A stretch of 64,000 bases of DNA, taken from positions 372,001-436,000 of the forward strand of contig NZ_OY725712.1 of NCBI RefSeq assembly GCF_963360655.1, written 5' to 3'. This stretch comes from Collinsella aerofaciens. Its GTDB lineage: Bacteria; Actinomycetota; Coriobacteriia; Coriobacteriales; Coriobacteriaceae. A model generated the notes under the pieces. It saw nothing but the letters and a program-made list of their open reading frames with translations, was not told the DNA's origin and did not search any database. How positions within the stretch are numbered: the first letter of the stretch is position 1; every line of letters begins with the position of its first letter. Position numbers and translations under genes: made by a program. Shown here in pieces: positions 43,155 through 51,726 of the stretch.

Positions 43155-43829
43155 CTAGCGACGCTCATCCGTCGGTGCGCCGTCGACGATCGCGATGCCC
43201 GCCGAGGCACCCAACGCGCTGGCGCCGGCCTCGATGAACGCGCAAGCCTCTTCGTAATTATGGATACCGCCCGCCGCCTTGATTGCCACGGCATCGCCGA
43301 GCACCTCGTGCATCAGCCGCACGTCCTCGAGCTTAGCACCGCCAAAGCTTCTGCCAGTCGATGTCTTAAGGAATCCCGGCTTAGCCTCCAGCGCGATCTC
43401 GCATACACGGCGCTTGGCGGCGTCGTCGCCGTCCAGCTTGCACATCTCGACGATTACCTTGTCAGTGATGCCATGCGCGCGACAAAAATCAGCAATGGTA
43501 GTCATCTCGCGCTCGATGGCATCAAAATCGCGGTTCTCGATCGACCCCTGATTCAAAACGTAGTCAATCTCGGTAAAGCCACACGCAGCGTATTCCTCAA
43601 ACCTCGCAAGCTTCTCCTCAAGCGTCATAGTGCCCTGGGGAAAGTCGATGGCGCCGGCAAGGATGATGTCAGAGCCCTCGAGCATGGCGCGGCCCGTCTC
43701 GTACTCCTGAAGGTTCGCAAATACGCAGCGAAAGTTGTACTTTAACGCCTTCTCGACATACTGCTCAAACGTGTCCTCGGGGGCATCGATATAGTCGATG
43801 TATTTATTGATGGGTTTGGCAAGCGTCAT
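43155..43829 (-). CDS. deoC: Deoxyribose-phosphate aldolase
   Basis: A 224-residue class I aldolase that splits deoxyribose 5-phosphate into glyceraldehyde 3-phosphate and acetaldehyde. The Schiff-base lysine is in FLKTSTG, the second active-site lysine in AIKAAGGI, and the early block KYNFRCVFANLQ and IDFPQGTM is also typical. The usual C-S pair of the first strand (ACV..P) is altered to RCVFANL, so a relative with a different aldehyde is possible. AAGGAGG precedes the ATG. No other nucleoside genes are adjacent. Confidence 0.88.
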   Translation of the reverse strand: MTLAKPINKYIDYIDAPEDTFEQYVEKALKYNFRCVFANLQEYETGRAMLEGSDIILAGAIDFPQGTMTLEEKLARFEEYAACGFTEIDYVLNQGSIENRDFDAIEREMTTIADFCRAHGITDKVIVEMCKLDGDDAAKRRVCEIALEAKPGFLKTSTGRSFGGAKLEDVRLMHEVLGDAVAIKAAGGIHNYEEACAFIEAGASALGASAGIAIVDGAPTDERR

Positions 43830-43950
43830 GCTGGGCCTCCTTGTTCAGGACTGACAACCGATTCGTGGTTTCACGCGAAAAACCACGTTCAATGTACGCC
43901 CGACATGCAAGGACAGCGTCCGCATTCCGACAAGTGGTATGAAATTAGCT

Positions 43951-43966
43951 GTAAACGTATATTTAC
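43951..43966. promoter_or_regulatory. Inverted repeat upstream of deoC
   Basis: GTAAA and TTTAC enclose CGTATA, 122 bases before deoC. Together with a hairpin CGTGGTTT / AAACCACG nearby (about 43869-43892) it may form deoC control sequence. Evidence is symmetry only. Confidence 0.25.
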
Positions 43967-43992
43967 TGACAGCGAATGGCACCGCACGCGGA

Positions 43993-44038
43993 TGCCGAAA
44001 GGGGCCCGCATCCCAACGGATACGAGCCCCTTTCGGCA
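43993..44038. terminator. Terminator at the left junction (former pgi terminator?)
   Basis: GCCGAAAGGGGC (43994-44005) and GCCCCTTTCGGC (44026-44037) form a perfect 12-base stem. The 16 bases AAAGGGGCCCGCATCC (43998-44013) recur at 47513-47528 in the terminator behind pgi. It lies 23 bases after the duplicated pgi stop. Confidence 0.8.
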
Positions 44039-44059
44039 TAAGCCAACTCAGCCGTAAAA

Positions 44060-44090
44060 ACTACTTGCGGTGAGCGCGGTAGAACTCGAT
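44060..44090 (-). repeat. Duplicated pgi 3' end (attachment-site-like)
   Basis: On the minus strand this encodes IEFYRAHRK and a stop, identical to the end of the complete Pgi protein. Sequence upstream of it has no resemblance to pgi and has a stop in frame, so it is not a gene. It matches 47578-47608 with two mismatches. Confidence 0.75.
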
Positions 44091-44568
44091 CGCACTATCT
44101 TATCCGAGCCGGGGCACGTTCGCACAGCGCGCGTATGACGGTTGCAAAACCACCCCATTTGAAAACAAGGCCATTTGAAACAAAGGCAAAAAAGTACTTG
44201 CAAAGACGCGTTCCGACATATAAGTTGATAAAAGACCGCCGTTGCGGTTTTAAGTAGATCGAGCATATGAAGTTTGAATTTTAGCGTGTAAGAGAAGGAA
44301 GATCGGCAAAGTACAGCCCCAAACGCAATGACAACTTAATGAGGTAACTGCCACATGTGAGGCACCCAGGGCATTGCTGTCTCGATTTTGAGCACGATGC
44401 CTTCCGCCTTGCATGGGCCGTTCCATCCAGCCCCTGCAGCAACTGCCTCACGGGCTCATTGAAAACCGCATAGCACCCCAACGTCAGCACATCACCCACG
44501 GCAAGCACATCACTCACGACAACCAACACATCAACAAACAGCACGAACATCAACCGATTGGAGAAGCT
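44091..44568. other. Gene-free left part of the element
   Basis: This 478-base stretch has no convincing gene. It holds two adjacent 16-base repeats, CCATTTGAAAACAAGG (44155-44170) and CCATTTGAAACAAAGG (44171-44186), and just after them a possible promoter TTGCAA (44198-44203) with TATAAG (44219-44224) at a short 15-base spacing. Near 44480-44545 there is CA-rich sequence with several ACATCA repeats before the next gene. Confidence 0.45.
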
Positions 44569-45459
44569 ATGACAAACCACCACGCTGAAGACGGCGATAA
44601 GAAAAGCAATCTGGATGCCCGCATTGAGCGAGCATATGCAAACGAATATGACGCCGCCTTTGCCGCCGCGACCATCAAGAACTACGCGTCGCTACCACTC
44701 GCGACGATCTTGGCCGACCACCCTCAACTGCTAAAGCGCTGCACAAAGATCATGGGCGACCCCGACATTCGCAAGCTGACAGACCCCTATGCCCCAAAAC
44801 GCGACAACGATTCGTACGTTCTTACCGTAGGCTGCCTAGCCCATATGCTTACGGCGCTCGACACGAAACTCAAGCTCGAATGGGAACCCGACGAGCGTCA
44901 TGAACTCGAAAGCAAGCGGAACACCCTGCGCACCGCACTGTTCCTTCCGTTGGACGGCCTCAAGCGCTGCAACGTCGAGCTCAATACACAGGCGCGGCAA
45001 AAGCCCGGGACCACGGGGCAGAAAACTCCAAGACCCCATGCGGCCATCGTCGACCGCAACCGATATAACCGCATGACCGCGCACTTTTCTGCCGAGGGAG
45101 CAGCCATAAGGACGCTGATCGATCTGCTGTGCCTCCTGAGCATCAACGAGCTATTTGAGGGCTATCTCGCCCTTGTTCCCGCGACGGCACCCAAGTCGGT
45201 AGCAAAGATCATCGAGACCTGCAGAAGCCAGTTTGAGCGCCATCGCAATGGCAGCGAGATGAACGCCAGCATCGCGCAGTACTACGCGGCTCATTACAAA
45301 AATGACGGATGTGCCCCTGTCGAGCATCAGCTGCGGCTCGCCTACACCACGCCCGCCGCAACGCTCCATCGCTTTGGAGCCCTTGGCGCTTGCGAGCCGC
45401 ACGAACAGGCAGCCTGCCCCACAACCGAGCTCGATCTCAGGCTCGGACGAACCCTGTAG
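44569..45459 (+). CDS. Unknown protein of the pgi-linked element
   Basis: A 296-residue mostly helical, hydrophilic protein. The ATG at 44569 has GGAGA seven bases upstream; the frame is open further upstream but that part is CA-rich low complexity. Recognisable sections are NLDARIERAYANEYDAAFAA, SYVLTVGCLAHMLTALDTKL and a more hydrophobic IRTLIDLLCLLSINELFEGYLA. There is no signal peptide, membrane helix or known motif. Codon use is similar to the rest of the element. It is the first of three rightward genes, 63 bases before the ClpP-like gene, so it may belong to a transfer module. No function can be given. Confidence 0.6.
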   Translation: MTNHHAEDGDKKSNLDARIERAYANEYDAAFAAATIKNYASLPLATILADHPQLLKRCTKIMGDPDIRKLTDPYAPKRDNDSYVLTVGCLAHMLTALDTKLKLEWEPDERHELESKRNTLRTALFLPLDGLKRCNVELNTQARQKPGTTGQKTPRPHAAIVDRNRYNRMTAHFSAEGAAIRTLIDLLCLLSINELFEGYLALVPATAPKSVAKIIETCRSQFERHRNGSEMNASIAQYYAAHYKNDGCAPVEHQLRLAYTTPAATLHRFGALGACEPHEQAACPTTELDLRLGRTL

Positions 45460-45522
45460 CCCGCCAGCCCCCCCGCGGGCAACAATCCTATTCCACAACA
45501 CAACCAACAGAAAGGAGTCCCC

Positions 45523-46140
45523 ATGGACACCAATCATTCCCCCATCATCAGCCCCCTCACCATGCGTGAATCCGCCCGAGGTATCACGCTCACCAGCATT
45601 TACGATGAGATGCTCGCCCGTCGCGAGCTCTCCGTCATGGGAAACATCGAAACCCCGATGGCCCACGACCTATGCCAGCAGATCCGCCTGCTCGATGCCA
45701 CCGACCCCAGCCGTCCCATCACCATATTTGTCGCCAGCGCCGGCGGAAGCGTGCGATCGGGTCTTGCGATCTATGACGCCATGCGCCTCGCATCGTGCCC
45801 CATCCGCACCGTCTGCCTGGAATTCGCCGCGTCCATGGGCGCTGTGATCTTTATGGGCGGCGACGATCGCCGTATGGCGCCCCATGCAGAGCTCATGATT
45901 CACGACCCACTGATCCCCCAGGGGGCAGGCGGCTCGGCACTTGCGCTGCAGGAAACCAGCCGGCGTCTCATGCAGACCCGCAAGACCCTCACGCAAATCC
46001 TCTCGGACCGCAGCGGCCTCACGCCCAAGCGCATCCAGTCCCTCACTGCAAAAGACACCTACCTTTCGGCCGAGCGCGCCGTCGAGCTCGGCTTTGCCCA
46101 CGAAATCCTCTCGACCACCAAGGAGGTCGCCCATGTCTAA
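45523..46140 (+). CDS. ClpP-like serine protease on the element
   Basis: A 205-residue ClpP/crotonase-fold protease. The oxyanion region is FVASAGGSVRSGLAIYDAM, the nucleophile Ser is in EFAASMGAVIFMGG, the His in AELMIHDPLIPQG, and the Asp in TAKDTYLSAERAVELGF, so the triad appears complete. Compared with housekeeping ClpP the handle region is diverged and there is no clpX beside it. ClpP-like genes are often found on phage and conjugative elements, with capsid or surface roles. Its stop overlaps the coupling protein start by eight bases. AAAGGAG precedes the ATG. Confidence 0.85.
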   Translation: MDTNHSPIISPLTMRESARGITLTSIYDEMLARRELSVMGNIETPMAHDLCQQIRLLDATDPSRPITIFVASAGGSVRSGLAIYDAMRLASCPIRTVCLEFAASMGAVIFMGGDDRRMAPHAELMIHDPLIPQGAGGSALALQETSRRLMQTRKTLTQILSDRSGLTPKRIQSLTAKDTYLSAERAVELGFAHEILSTTKEVAHV

Positions 46141-47437
46141 CCTCGCCAGCCGCCTCGCCGCATCTGAGTCCGCATCGTCCACCATCCTCGCCAAGGATCG
46201 AACGCTTTCCTGCGACACCCGCCAAACGGGACTCAACAACAACGCACTTGTGATCGGCCCCTCGGGAGCCGGCAAGACCCGAAACGTCCTCAAGCCCAAC
46301 CTGCTGCAAATGAACGCAAGCTACATCGTGCTCGACACCAAAGGCACGCTCTGTCGCGAAGTGGGACCCGTGCTGGCAGCCCACGGCTACCGCGTGCAAT
46401 GCCTCAACTTCGCCGACCTCAACACCGTCCCGGCCTTTGCGCTCGGCATCGAGCGCTGCGGCTACAACCCCCTGAGGCACATTCGCCGCAAGGCGGACGG
46501 CAGGCCCAACCAGCAGGACATCCTCTCGGTGGCAAAGGCCATCTGCCCCATCGAGGACAACAACCAGCCTTTTTGGGATCATGCGGCGGCAAACCTGCTG
46601 TCGTGTCTTATTGCCTACGTCACCGAACAGCTACCCGCCGACGAGCAGACGATCAGCTCGGTCATCAAGCTGATCGAGCACCTGCAGGACGGTGCCACGG
46701 CCCGATTGTTTGACGATCTGATCACGACCGACCCTCAAAGCTATGCCCTCTCGCTATGGCGGCGCTACGCCATTACGCAAAATGCCGAGCGCATGCACGC
46801 GAGCATCGTCGGCATCCTTGCCGAAAAGGTCATGTGTCTGGGATTCGACGGTGCGGCACAGCTCTATCGTGAGTGCCATCAGGTGGACTTCGCTTCCATG
46901 GGACACACCCCCTGCGCCCTGTTTGTAACCGTGAGCGATATTGACCGCAATCTCGATCCGCTGACCGGCCTCTTTATTACGCAGGCGTTTATGGGCCTCA
47001 TTCGTGAGGCCGATAGGCAGCCCGACGGCAGCCTGCCCGTGCCCGTGCGCTTTATGCTCGATGACTTCGCAAATCTGCAGATCCCCCAGATCGACAACGT
47101 GCTCTCGATTATCCGAAGCCGCAACATCTGGGCAACGCTGCTGCTGCAGTCGACCAACCAGCTCGATGCGCTCTATGGCGAGGCACGCGCACGCTCCATC
47201 ATGGGCAACTGCGACACGCATCTGGTGCTGGCGTTCCAGGATCCCGAGAGTGCCCGGGTGTTTTCCGACCGCGCCGACGCGCTGCCCAGCACGCTCATGG
47301 CGACGCCGATTGATCGCTCGTGGCTCTTTGTACGCGGTCGCACTCCCGAACAGGTCGAGCGCTTTAGGCTCGAAGACCATCCGCTCTACGGGGAGCTGCC
47401 CGAGGCGCAGCGAGGCCATGCGGAGGCCGAGATCTAG
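46133..47437 (+). CDS. VirD4/TraG-type coupling protein lacking a membrane anchor
   Basis: A 434-residue P-loop ATPase. Walker A is IGPSGAGKTRNVLKPNLLQM near 42-61, with the typical IVLDTKGTLCREVGPVL next; Walker B is VRFMLDDFANLQIPQ, followed by SRNIWATLLLQSTNQLDALYG and CDTHLVLAFQDPESARVFS. These are the motifs of type IV coupling proteins that feed DNA into a conjugation channel. The usual two N-terminal membrane helices are absent, as in some soluble TraG-like proteins, so it may be a shortened form. AAGGAGG lies six bases before ATG, inside the ClpP-like gene. No partner transfer genes are in the window. Confidence 0.85.
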   Translation: MSNLASRLAASESASSTILAKDRTLSCDTRQTGLNNNALVIGPSGAGKTRNVLKPNLLQMNASYIVLDTKGTLCREVGPVLAAHGYRVQCLNFADLNTVPAFALGIERCGYNPLRHIRRKADGRPNQQDILSVAKAICPIEDNNQPFWDHAAANLLSCLIAYVTEQLPADEQTISSVIKLIEHLQDGATARLFDDLITTDPQSYALSLWRRYAITQNAERMHASIVGILAEKVMCLGFDGAAQLYRECHQVDFASMGHTPCALFVTVSDIDRNLDPLTGLFITQAFMGLIREADRQPDGSLPVPVRFMLDDFANLQIPQIDNVLSIIRSRNIWATLLLQSTNQLDALYGEARARSIMGNCDTHLVLAFQDPESARVFSDRADALPSTLMATPIDRSWLFVRGRTPEQVERFRLEDHPLYGELPEAQRGHAEAEI

Positions 47438-47512
47438 GCGCAGGGTTCTCGCAGCGCGCGGCGCCCCGGCGATGTTCCACAAAGGCCGTGCGCCCCGGGA
47501 CCACGGCAAAGC

Positions 47513-47546
47513 AAAGGGGCCCGCATCCGATAGGATACGGGCCCCT
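47513..47546. terminator. Terminator behind pgi
   Basis: AGGGGCCCGCATCC and GGATACGGGCCCCT pair over 14 bases around GATA, with one wobble or mismatch. It lies 32 bases after the pgi stop and is a near copy of the hairpin at 43993. Confidence 0.82.
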
Positions 47547-47578
47547 GACTATAAGACGCGATGCGTTAACAGCAGCGA

Positions 47579-49273
47579 CTACTTGCGGTGCGCGCGATAG
47601 AACTCGATGAGCGCCTGGGTCGAAGCGTCCTGCTCGGCCTTGGCGGCGTCATCGTGGAAGGCCGGGGTGATCTGCTTGGCAAGCTGCTTGCCCAGCTCGA
47701 CGCCCCACTGGTCGTAGGAGTCGATGCCCCAGACCGTGCCCTCGACAAACGTGATGTGCTCGTACAGGGCGATGAGCTCGCCGAGTGCGAACGGGGTCAA
47801 CGTGTCGCCAAAGATCGAGGTCGTCGGACGGTTGCCCTCAAAGCAGCGGGCCGGGACGATCTGCTCGGGCGTGCCCTCGGCGCGCACCTCATCGGCCGTC
47901 TTACCAAAGGCGAGCGCCTTGGTCTGGGCCAGGAAGTTGCCCAGGAACAGCTCGTGCACGTCCTGGCCGCTGTCGGTCGCAGGGTTGGCGGTATTGGCGA
48001 AGGCAATGAAATCGGCCGGGACCACCACGGTGCCCTGGTGCAGCAGCTGGTAGAAGGCGTGCTGACCGTTGGTGCCGGGCTCGCCCCAGAAGATCTCACC
48101 GGTGTCGGAGGTCACGGCGCTGCCGTCCCAGCGGACATGCTTGCCGTTGGACTCCATGGTGAGCTGCTGCAGGTAGGCCGGGAAACGATGCAGGTACTGG
48201 CAGTACGGCAGCACGGCGTGGCTCTTGGAACCGAAGAAGTTGACGTACCAGACGTTGAGCAGGCCCATCAGCGCGACGGCATTGTTCTCGAGCGGCGTGT
48301 TGCAGAAGTACTCGTCGATGGCGTGGAAGCCCTCGAGGAACTGTTGGAAGCGCTCGGGGCCGAGCACGACGATCAGCGACAGGCCCACGGCGGAGTCAAC
48401 GGAATAGCGGCCGCCAACCCAGCTCCAGAAACCGAAGGCGTTGGCGGGGTCGATACCGAAGGCCTCGACCTTCTCGAGTGCGGTGGAGACGGCGACGAAG
48501 TGCTTTGCCACGGCCTCGGCGTTCTGCTCATCGGAGCCGTCGATGGCGCCCTGAGCCTTGAGCTGCTCGAGCATCCAGGTCTTGACTTCGCGGGCGTTGG
48601 TGAGGGTCTCGAGCGTGGTGAAGGTCTTGGAGACGATGATCACGAGCGTGGTCTCGGGATCCAGGCCCTTGAGCTTCTCGGCCTGATCGTTGGGATCGAT
48701 GTTGGAGATGTAGCGGCAGTCGATACCGGCGTCGGCATAGGGACGCAGGGCCTCGTAGGCCATGACCGGGCCCAGATCGGAGCCGCCGATGCCGATGGAC
48801 ACCAGGTGCTCGATCTTCTTGCCGGTAACGCCCTTCCACTCACCGGAGCGCACGCGCTCGGCGAAGGCATACATGCGATCGAGGACCTGGTGCACGTCGG
48901 CGACGACGTCCTGGCCATCGACGATGAGCTGGCCCTTCTCGCTTGCCGGGCGGCGCAGCGCGGTGTGCAGGACAGCGCGGTCCTCGGTGGTGTTGATGTG
49001 CTCGCCAGAGAACATGGCGTCGCGGCGCTCCTCGAGCTTCACCTCGCGAGCAAGATCGCACAGCAGCTTGACGGTCTCATCGGTCACCAGGTTCTTCGAC
49101 AGATCGAAGTGCAGGTCACCGGCGTCAAAGCTCAGCTTGTTCACGCGGTCGGCGTCAGCAGCGAACCAGGCCTTGAGGTCGATACCTTCGGCCTCGAGCT
49201 TCTCCTGATGGGCCTCGAGTGCCTTCCAAGCGGCAGTCGACGTAGCATCGATAGGTGCGGCAACAGTTGCCAT
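47579..49273 (-). CDS. pgi: Glucose-6-phosphate isomerase
   Basis: A 564-residue glycolytic enzyme that interconverts glucose 6-phosphate and fructose 6-phosphate. Signature blocks are [20 protein letters not shown] near 165, [33 protein letters not shown] and [10 protein letters not shown] near the end, with catalytic Glu in the [12 protein letters not shown] region. ATG 49273 follows GAGGAGG by five bases. The length is that of long eukaryote-like Pgi. The last ten codons are duplicated at 44060. A strongly open frame lies opposite but is a shadow. Confidence 0.95.
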   Translation of the reverse strand: MATVAAPIDATSTAAWKALEAHQEKLEAEGIDLKAWFAADADRVNKLSFDAGDLHFDLSKNLVTDETVKLLCDLAREVKLEERRDAMFSGEHINTTEDRAVLHTALRRPASEKGQLIVDGQDVVADVHQVLDRMYAFAERVRSGEWKGVTGKKIEHLVSIGIGGSDLGPVMAYEALRPYADAGIDCRYISNIDPNDQAEKLKGLDPETTLVIIVSKTFTTLETLTNAREVKTWMLEQLKAQGAIDGSDEQNAEAVAKHFVAVSTALEKVEAFGIDPANAFGFWSWVGGRYSVDSAVGLSLIVVLGPERFQQFLEGFHAIDEYFCNTPLENNAVALMGLLNVWYVNFFGSKSHAVLPYCQYLHRFPAYLQQLTMESNGKHVRWDGSAVTSDTGEIFWGEPGTNGQHAFYQLLHQGTVVVPADFIAFANTANPATDSGQDVHELFLGNFLAQTKALAFGKTADEVRAEGTPEQIVPARCFEGNRPTTSIFGDTLTPFALGELIALYEHITFVEGTVWGIDSYDQWGVELGKQLAKQITPAFHDDAAKAEQDASTQALIEFYRAHRK

Positions 49274-49472
49274 AGAGTCCTCCTCAGCATACGGGCGCAC
49301 GCCTCCATGCGCCCGGACATTCAGATGCCACTATTCTAGCGCAGGTCAAGACTACAATCAGCGAGCGTTGCCAATCGGCCCCCAAACGGCAACCGATCAA
49401 AAAGAGACAGGCTTATTTTGGCAGGTCAAACGCTTTACCAACCAAAAATAACCCATCCCTTTATGGCAAATA

Positions 49473-50048
49473 TTAGGCCACGGCGCAGACGCTACCGAGC
49501 AACTCACGCAGAGGAGACCCGATGCCCTCCAGCAGTTCGGGCGCGATAATGGCAAAAACGGGAACCTCGCCGGTGCCCACGACAGCAGGCACCTTGCCCT
49601 CCGAGACAATGCATCCATAAGGGACAAAACCATCTTCGCCGGCATCGAGCGCCGCCATGCGACGCGCGAGTTCGCGCGCAAAGCCGGCAGCATCGGCATC
49701 GCCAATCGCCAGGACAAAGTCCACGCCTTCGTCGGTCGCCAGGGCCACGGCTTCGTCGACCAGTTCGTCTCCCCCGTCGCCCTCAAACGAGCCGCAGCGG
49801 AAAAGCACACGCTCGAGTAGGGCTCGAGCGCGCGAACCAAGTGCCGCCGAGACAAGCTCATCGCGCGTATGCTTGTCACCGCCCAACACGACCAGTGCCT
49901 TGGTGCCAGCGTAGTGGGCAACCAATCGCCCGCACCAGCGAGCCACATCCCCATCCGCAACCAAGCGCGTCGGCATACCAAACCCATAATTGACCATCTT
50001 TCCCACAACCCTTCCGTGCGCATAGGCGGTATCAATCGTTAGGCTCAT
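49473..50048 (-). CDS. Unknown protein, resembling part of an iron-type alcohol dehydrogenase fold
   Basis: A 191-residue soluble protein. The text YGFGMPTRLVADGDVARWCG, then ALVVLGGDKHTRDELVSAAL, RVLFRCGSFEGDGGDELVDE and VDFVLAIGDADAAGFARELA recalls the NAD-binding half of iron-containing alcohol dehydrogenases, but the GGGS motif is altered to GDAD and the metal-binding helical half is missing. It may be a separated, repurposed domain or a remnant. No good ribosome site precedes the ATG. It reads toward pgi, 199 bases away, with no close partner. Confidence 0.5.
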   Translation of the reverse strand: MSLTIDTAYAHGRVVGKMVNYGFGMPTRLVADGDVARWCGRLVAHYAGTKALVVLGGDKHTRDELVSAALGSRARALLERVLFRCGSFEGDGGDELVDEAVALATDEGVDFVLAIGDADAAGFARELARRMAALDAGEDGFVPYGCIVSEGKVPAVVGTGEVPVFAIIAPELLEGIGSPLRELLGSVCAVA

Positions 50049-50175
50049 GCTACGAAGCAAGGTTTTCCGAGCTGTTTCGCACTCTTTAGAGCTGCGTTAA
50101 AACCCGATGCAGTTGCACGACTATACCTGGCAAAAAGGAACAGGTTTTGACGATGTCCGGACGAGCGGGTATTAT

Positions 50176-50206
50176 CGAACAGATATTCGATAAGAACATG
50201 TGTTTG
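50176..50206 (+). promoter_or_regulatory. Two tandem LexA (SOS) boxes
   Basis: CGAACAGATATTCG (50176-50189) and AGAACATGTGTTTG (50193-50206) each differ at one base from the Gram-positive consensus CGAACRNRYGTTYG. The first lies in a longer perfect palindrome, TTATCGAA / TTCGATAA. They end 14 bases before the polymerase start. Confidence 0.75.
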
Positions 50207-50220
50207 ATGGAGGGACACGG

Positions 50221-51726
50221 ATGGCGCACGAGCAGCACACCTATATCTGCATCGACCTCAAGACGTTTTATGCCAGCGTCGAGTGCGTCGACCGTGGGCT
50301 CGATCCGCTCACCACCAACCTAGTCGTTGCCGACGAATCGCGCGGACGCACGACCATCTGCCTCGCCATCACGCAGGCCATGAAGGACTTAGGTATTCAC
50401 AACCGCTGCCGCCTATTCGAGATTCCCGACGGCATCGACTACATCAAGGCCGTACCGCGCATGCAGCACTACATGGAGGTGTCGGCGCAGATCTACGGTA
50501 TCTACCTGGAATACGTCAGTCCGCAAGACGTTCACGTCTACTCAATTGACGAGTGCTTTATCGACGTGACACCCTATCTGGACCTCTATCACACCGATGC
50601 GGAAGGCTTCGCCTGCATGTTGCGCGACGAGGTCCTGGCGCGCACCGGCATCACGGCGACGGTCGGCATCGGCCCCAACCTATTCCAGGCCAAAGTTGCA
50701 CTCGATATCACCGCCAAGCACGTACCCAGCCGCATCGGCATACTCGACGATGAGACCTTTCGCAAGGAAATCTGGCCCCATCGTCCCATCACCGATATCT
50801 GGGGCATCGGCCCCGGCGTGGCAGCACGACTCGAAAAATACGGCGTCTACGATCTGATGGGCGTCGCGGCGCTCGACGAAAACCTGCTTTACGACGAGCT
50901 CGGCGTCAATGCCGAGTATCTCATCGACCACGCCTTCGGACGCGAGCCGACAACCATCGCCGATATCCAAGCCTATCGCCCGCAAGCAACTTCGACCACC
51001 ACAGGACAGGTGCTCTCGAAGGGCTATGCCTACGAGCAGGCCTACACCGTCTTGCGCGAGATGGTCGACAACGCCGTGTTGGACTTGATCGATAAGCACG
51101 TGGTCTGCGACAGCATCTCGCTCTTTGTGGGCTACGCGAGCGAGCGCGCCGACATACGCAGGCTTGATGCCAGCGGTACTGCACAATATGTGGACGGATG
51201 CGGACACCTGCGCTCGAGTACGTCGAGCATCGAACCCACCGCAACCGCCGGCCCCGAGCTCGCGCCCCGTGCTCCCAAGCCCGTCCAGCGCGATGACGAA
51301 CGGCGCCGCCTGGTGCGCGAAGCGCAGGCAATCGATGGCATCTTTGTGGGAGAGCATGGTGGCAAACCGCGTGGTGGCTATGCCGCGCTCTTTGCGCACT
51401 CCAACGCCTCGCGCAAGCTGCCCGAGCGTACCAATTCGTTTAAGAAGATCATGGGCTATTTCGATGAGCTCTGGGCGCAGACTGTCGATCCCAAACGACC
51501 GGTCAAGCGCATCAACCTGGGCTTTAGCAATCTTGTGCCCGAGGAATTTGCCACCATCGATCTGTTCAGCGATATCGAGGCCGATGAGCGCGAGCGCGAC
51601 CTGGCGCGCGCCGTCCTGGCCGTGAAAGGCAAGTACGGCAAGAACGCGCTCGTCAAGGGATTAAGCTTTACCGCCGGCGCCACCGCGCGCGAGCGCAACG
51701 ATCAAGTTGGAGGACACCGTGCCTAA
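50221..51726 (+). CDS. Y-family DNA polymerase (UmuC/DinB-like)
   Basis: A 501-residue translesion polymerase. The start of the fingers and palm is YICIDLKTFYASVECVDRGL, the catalytic acidic motif is VYSIDECFIDVTPYL, followed by TATVGIGPNLFQAKVALDI and the helix-hairpin ITDIWGIGPGVAARLEKYG. A little-finger domain follows (GQVLSKGYAYEQAYTVLRE), and a low-complexity insert occurs near 335-365 before a late block (INLGFSNLVPEEF). Gram-positive relatives are the UvrX/YqjW type. GGAGGG precedes ATG 50221. It is preceded by LexA boxes and overlaps the yolD-like gene, as in Firmicutes. Confidence 0.9.
   Translation: MAHEQHTYICIDLKTFYASVECVDRGLDPLTTNLVVADESRGRTTICLAITQAMKDLGIHNRCRLFEIPDGIDYIKAVPRMQHYMEVSAQIYGIYLEYVSPQDVHVYSIDECFIDVTPYLDLYHTDAEGFACMLRDEVLARTGITATVGIGPNLFQAKVALDITAKHVPSRIGILDDETFRKEIWPHRPITDIWGIGPGVAARLEKYGVYDLMGVAALDENLLYDELGVNAEYLIDHAFGREPTTIADIQAYRPQATSTTTGQVLSKGYAYEQAYTVLREMVDNAVLDLIDKHVVCDSISLFVGYASERADIRRLDASGTAQYVDGCGHLRSSTSSIEPTATAGPELAPRAPKPVQRDDERRRLVREAQAIDGIFVGEHGGKPRGGYAALFAHSNASRKLPERTNSFKKIMGYFDELWAQTVDPKRPVKRINLGFSNLVPEEFATIDLFSDIEADERERDLARAVLAVKGKYGKNALVKGLSFTAGATARERNDQVGGHRA

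Larger units (their letters stand above)
44060..47608. mobile_element. Remnant of an element integrated at the 3' end of pgi
   Basis: The segment is bounded by direct repeats of the last codons of pgi: 44060-44090 and 47578-47608 agree at 29 of 31 bases, and both are followed on the minus strand by related terminators. Between them are a coupling-protein gene, a ClpP-like gene and an unknown gene, all reading rightward, opposite to pgi. This is what integration of a conjugative or mobilisable element at a gene end leaves. No integrase, relaxase or replication gene is present, so it is probably decayed or the cut-down remainder of a larger element. Boundaries are inferred from the repeats. Confidence 0.6.

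Noticed and set aside
44187-44266. Possible rRNA or tRNA promoter region in the element
   Set aside because: A TTGCAA/TATAAG pair is present but the spacing is short and no rRNA or tRNA sequence follows.
43993-47546. Possible small CRISPR or tandem array from the repeated AAAGGGGCCCGCATCC
   Set aside because: Only two copies, 3.5 kb apart, each part of a terminator; no spacer structure and no cas genes.
47588-49339. 583-codon plus-strand frame opposite pgi
   Set aside because: Antisense image of a fully recognisable Pgi.
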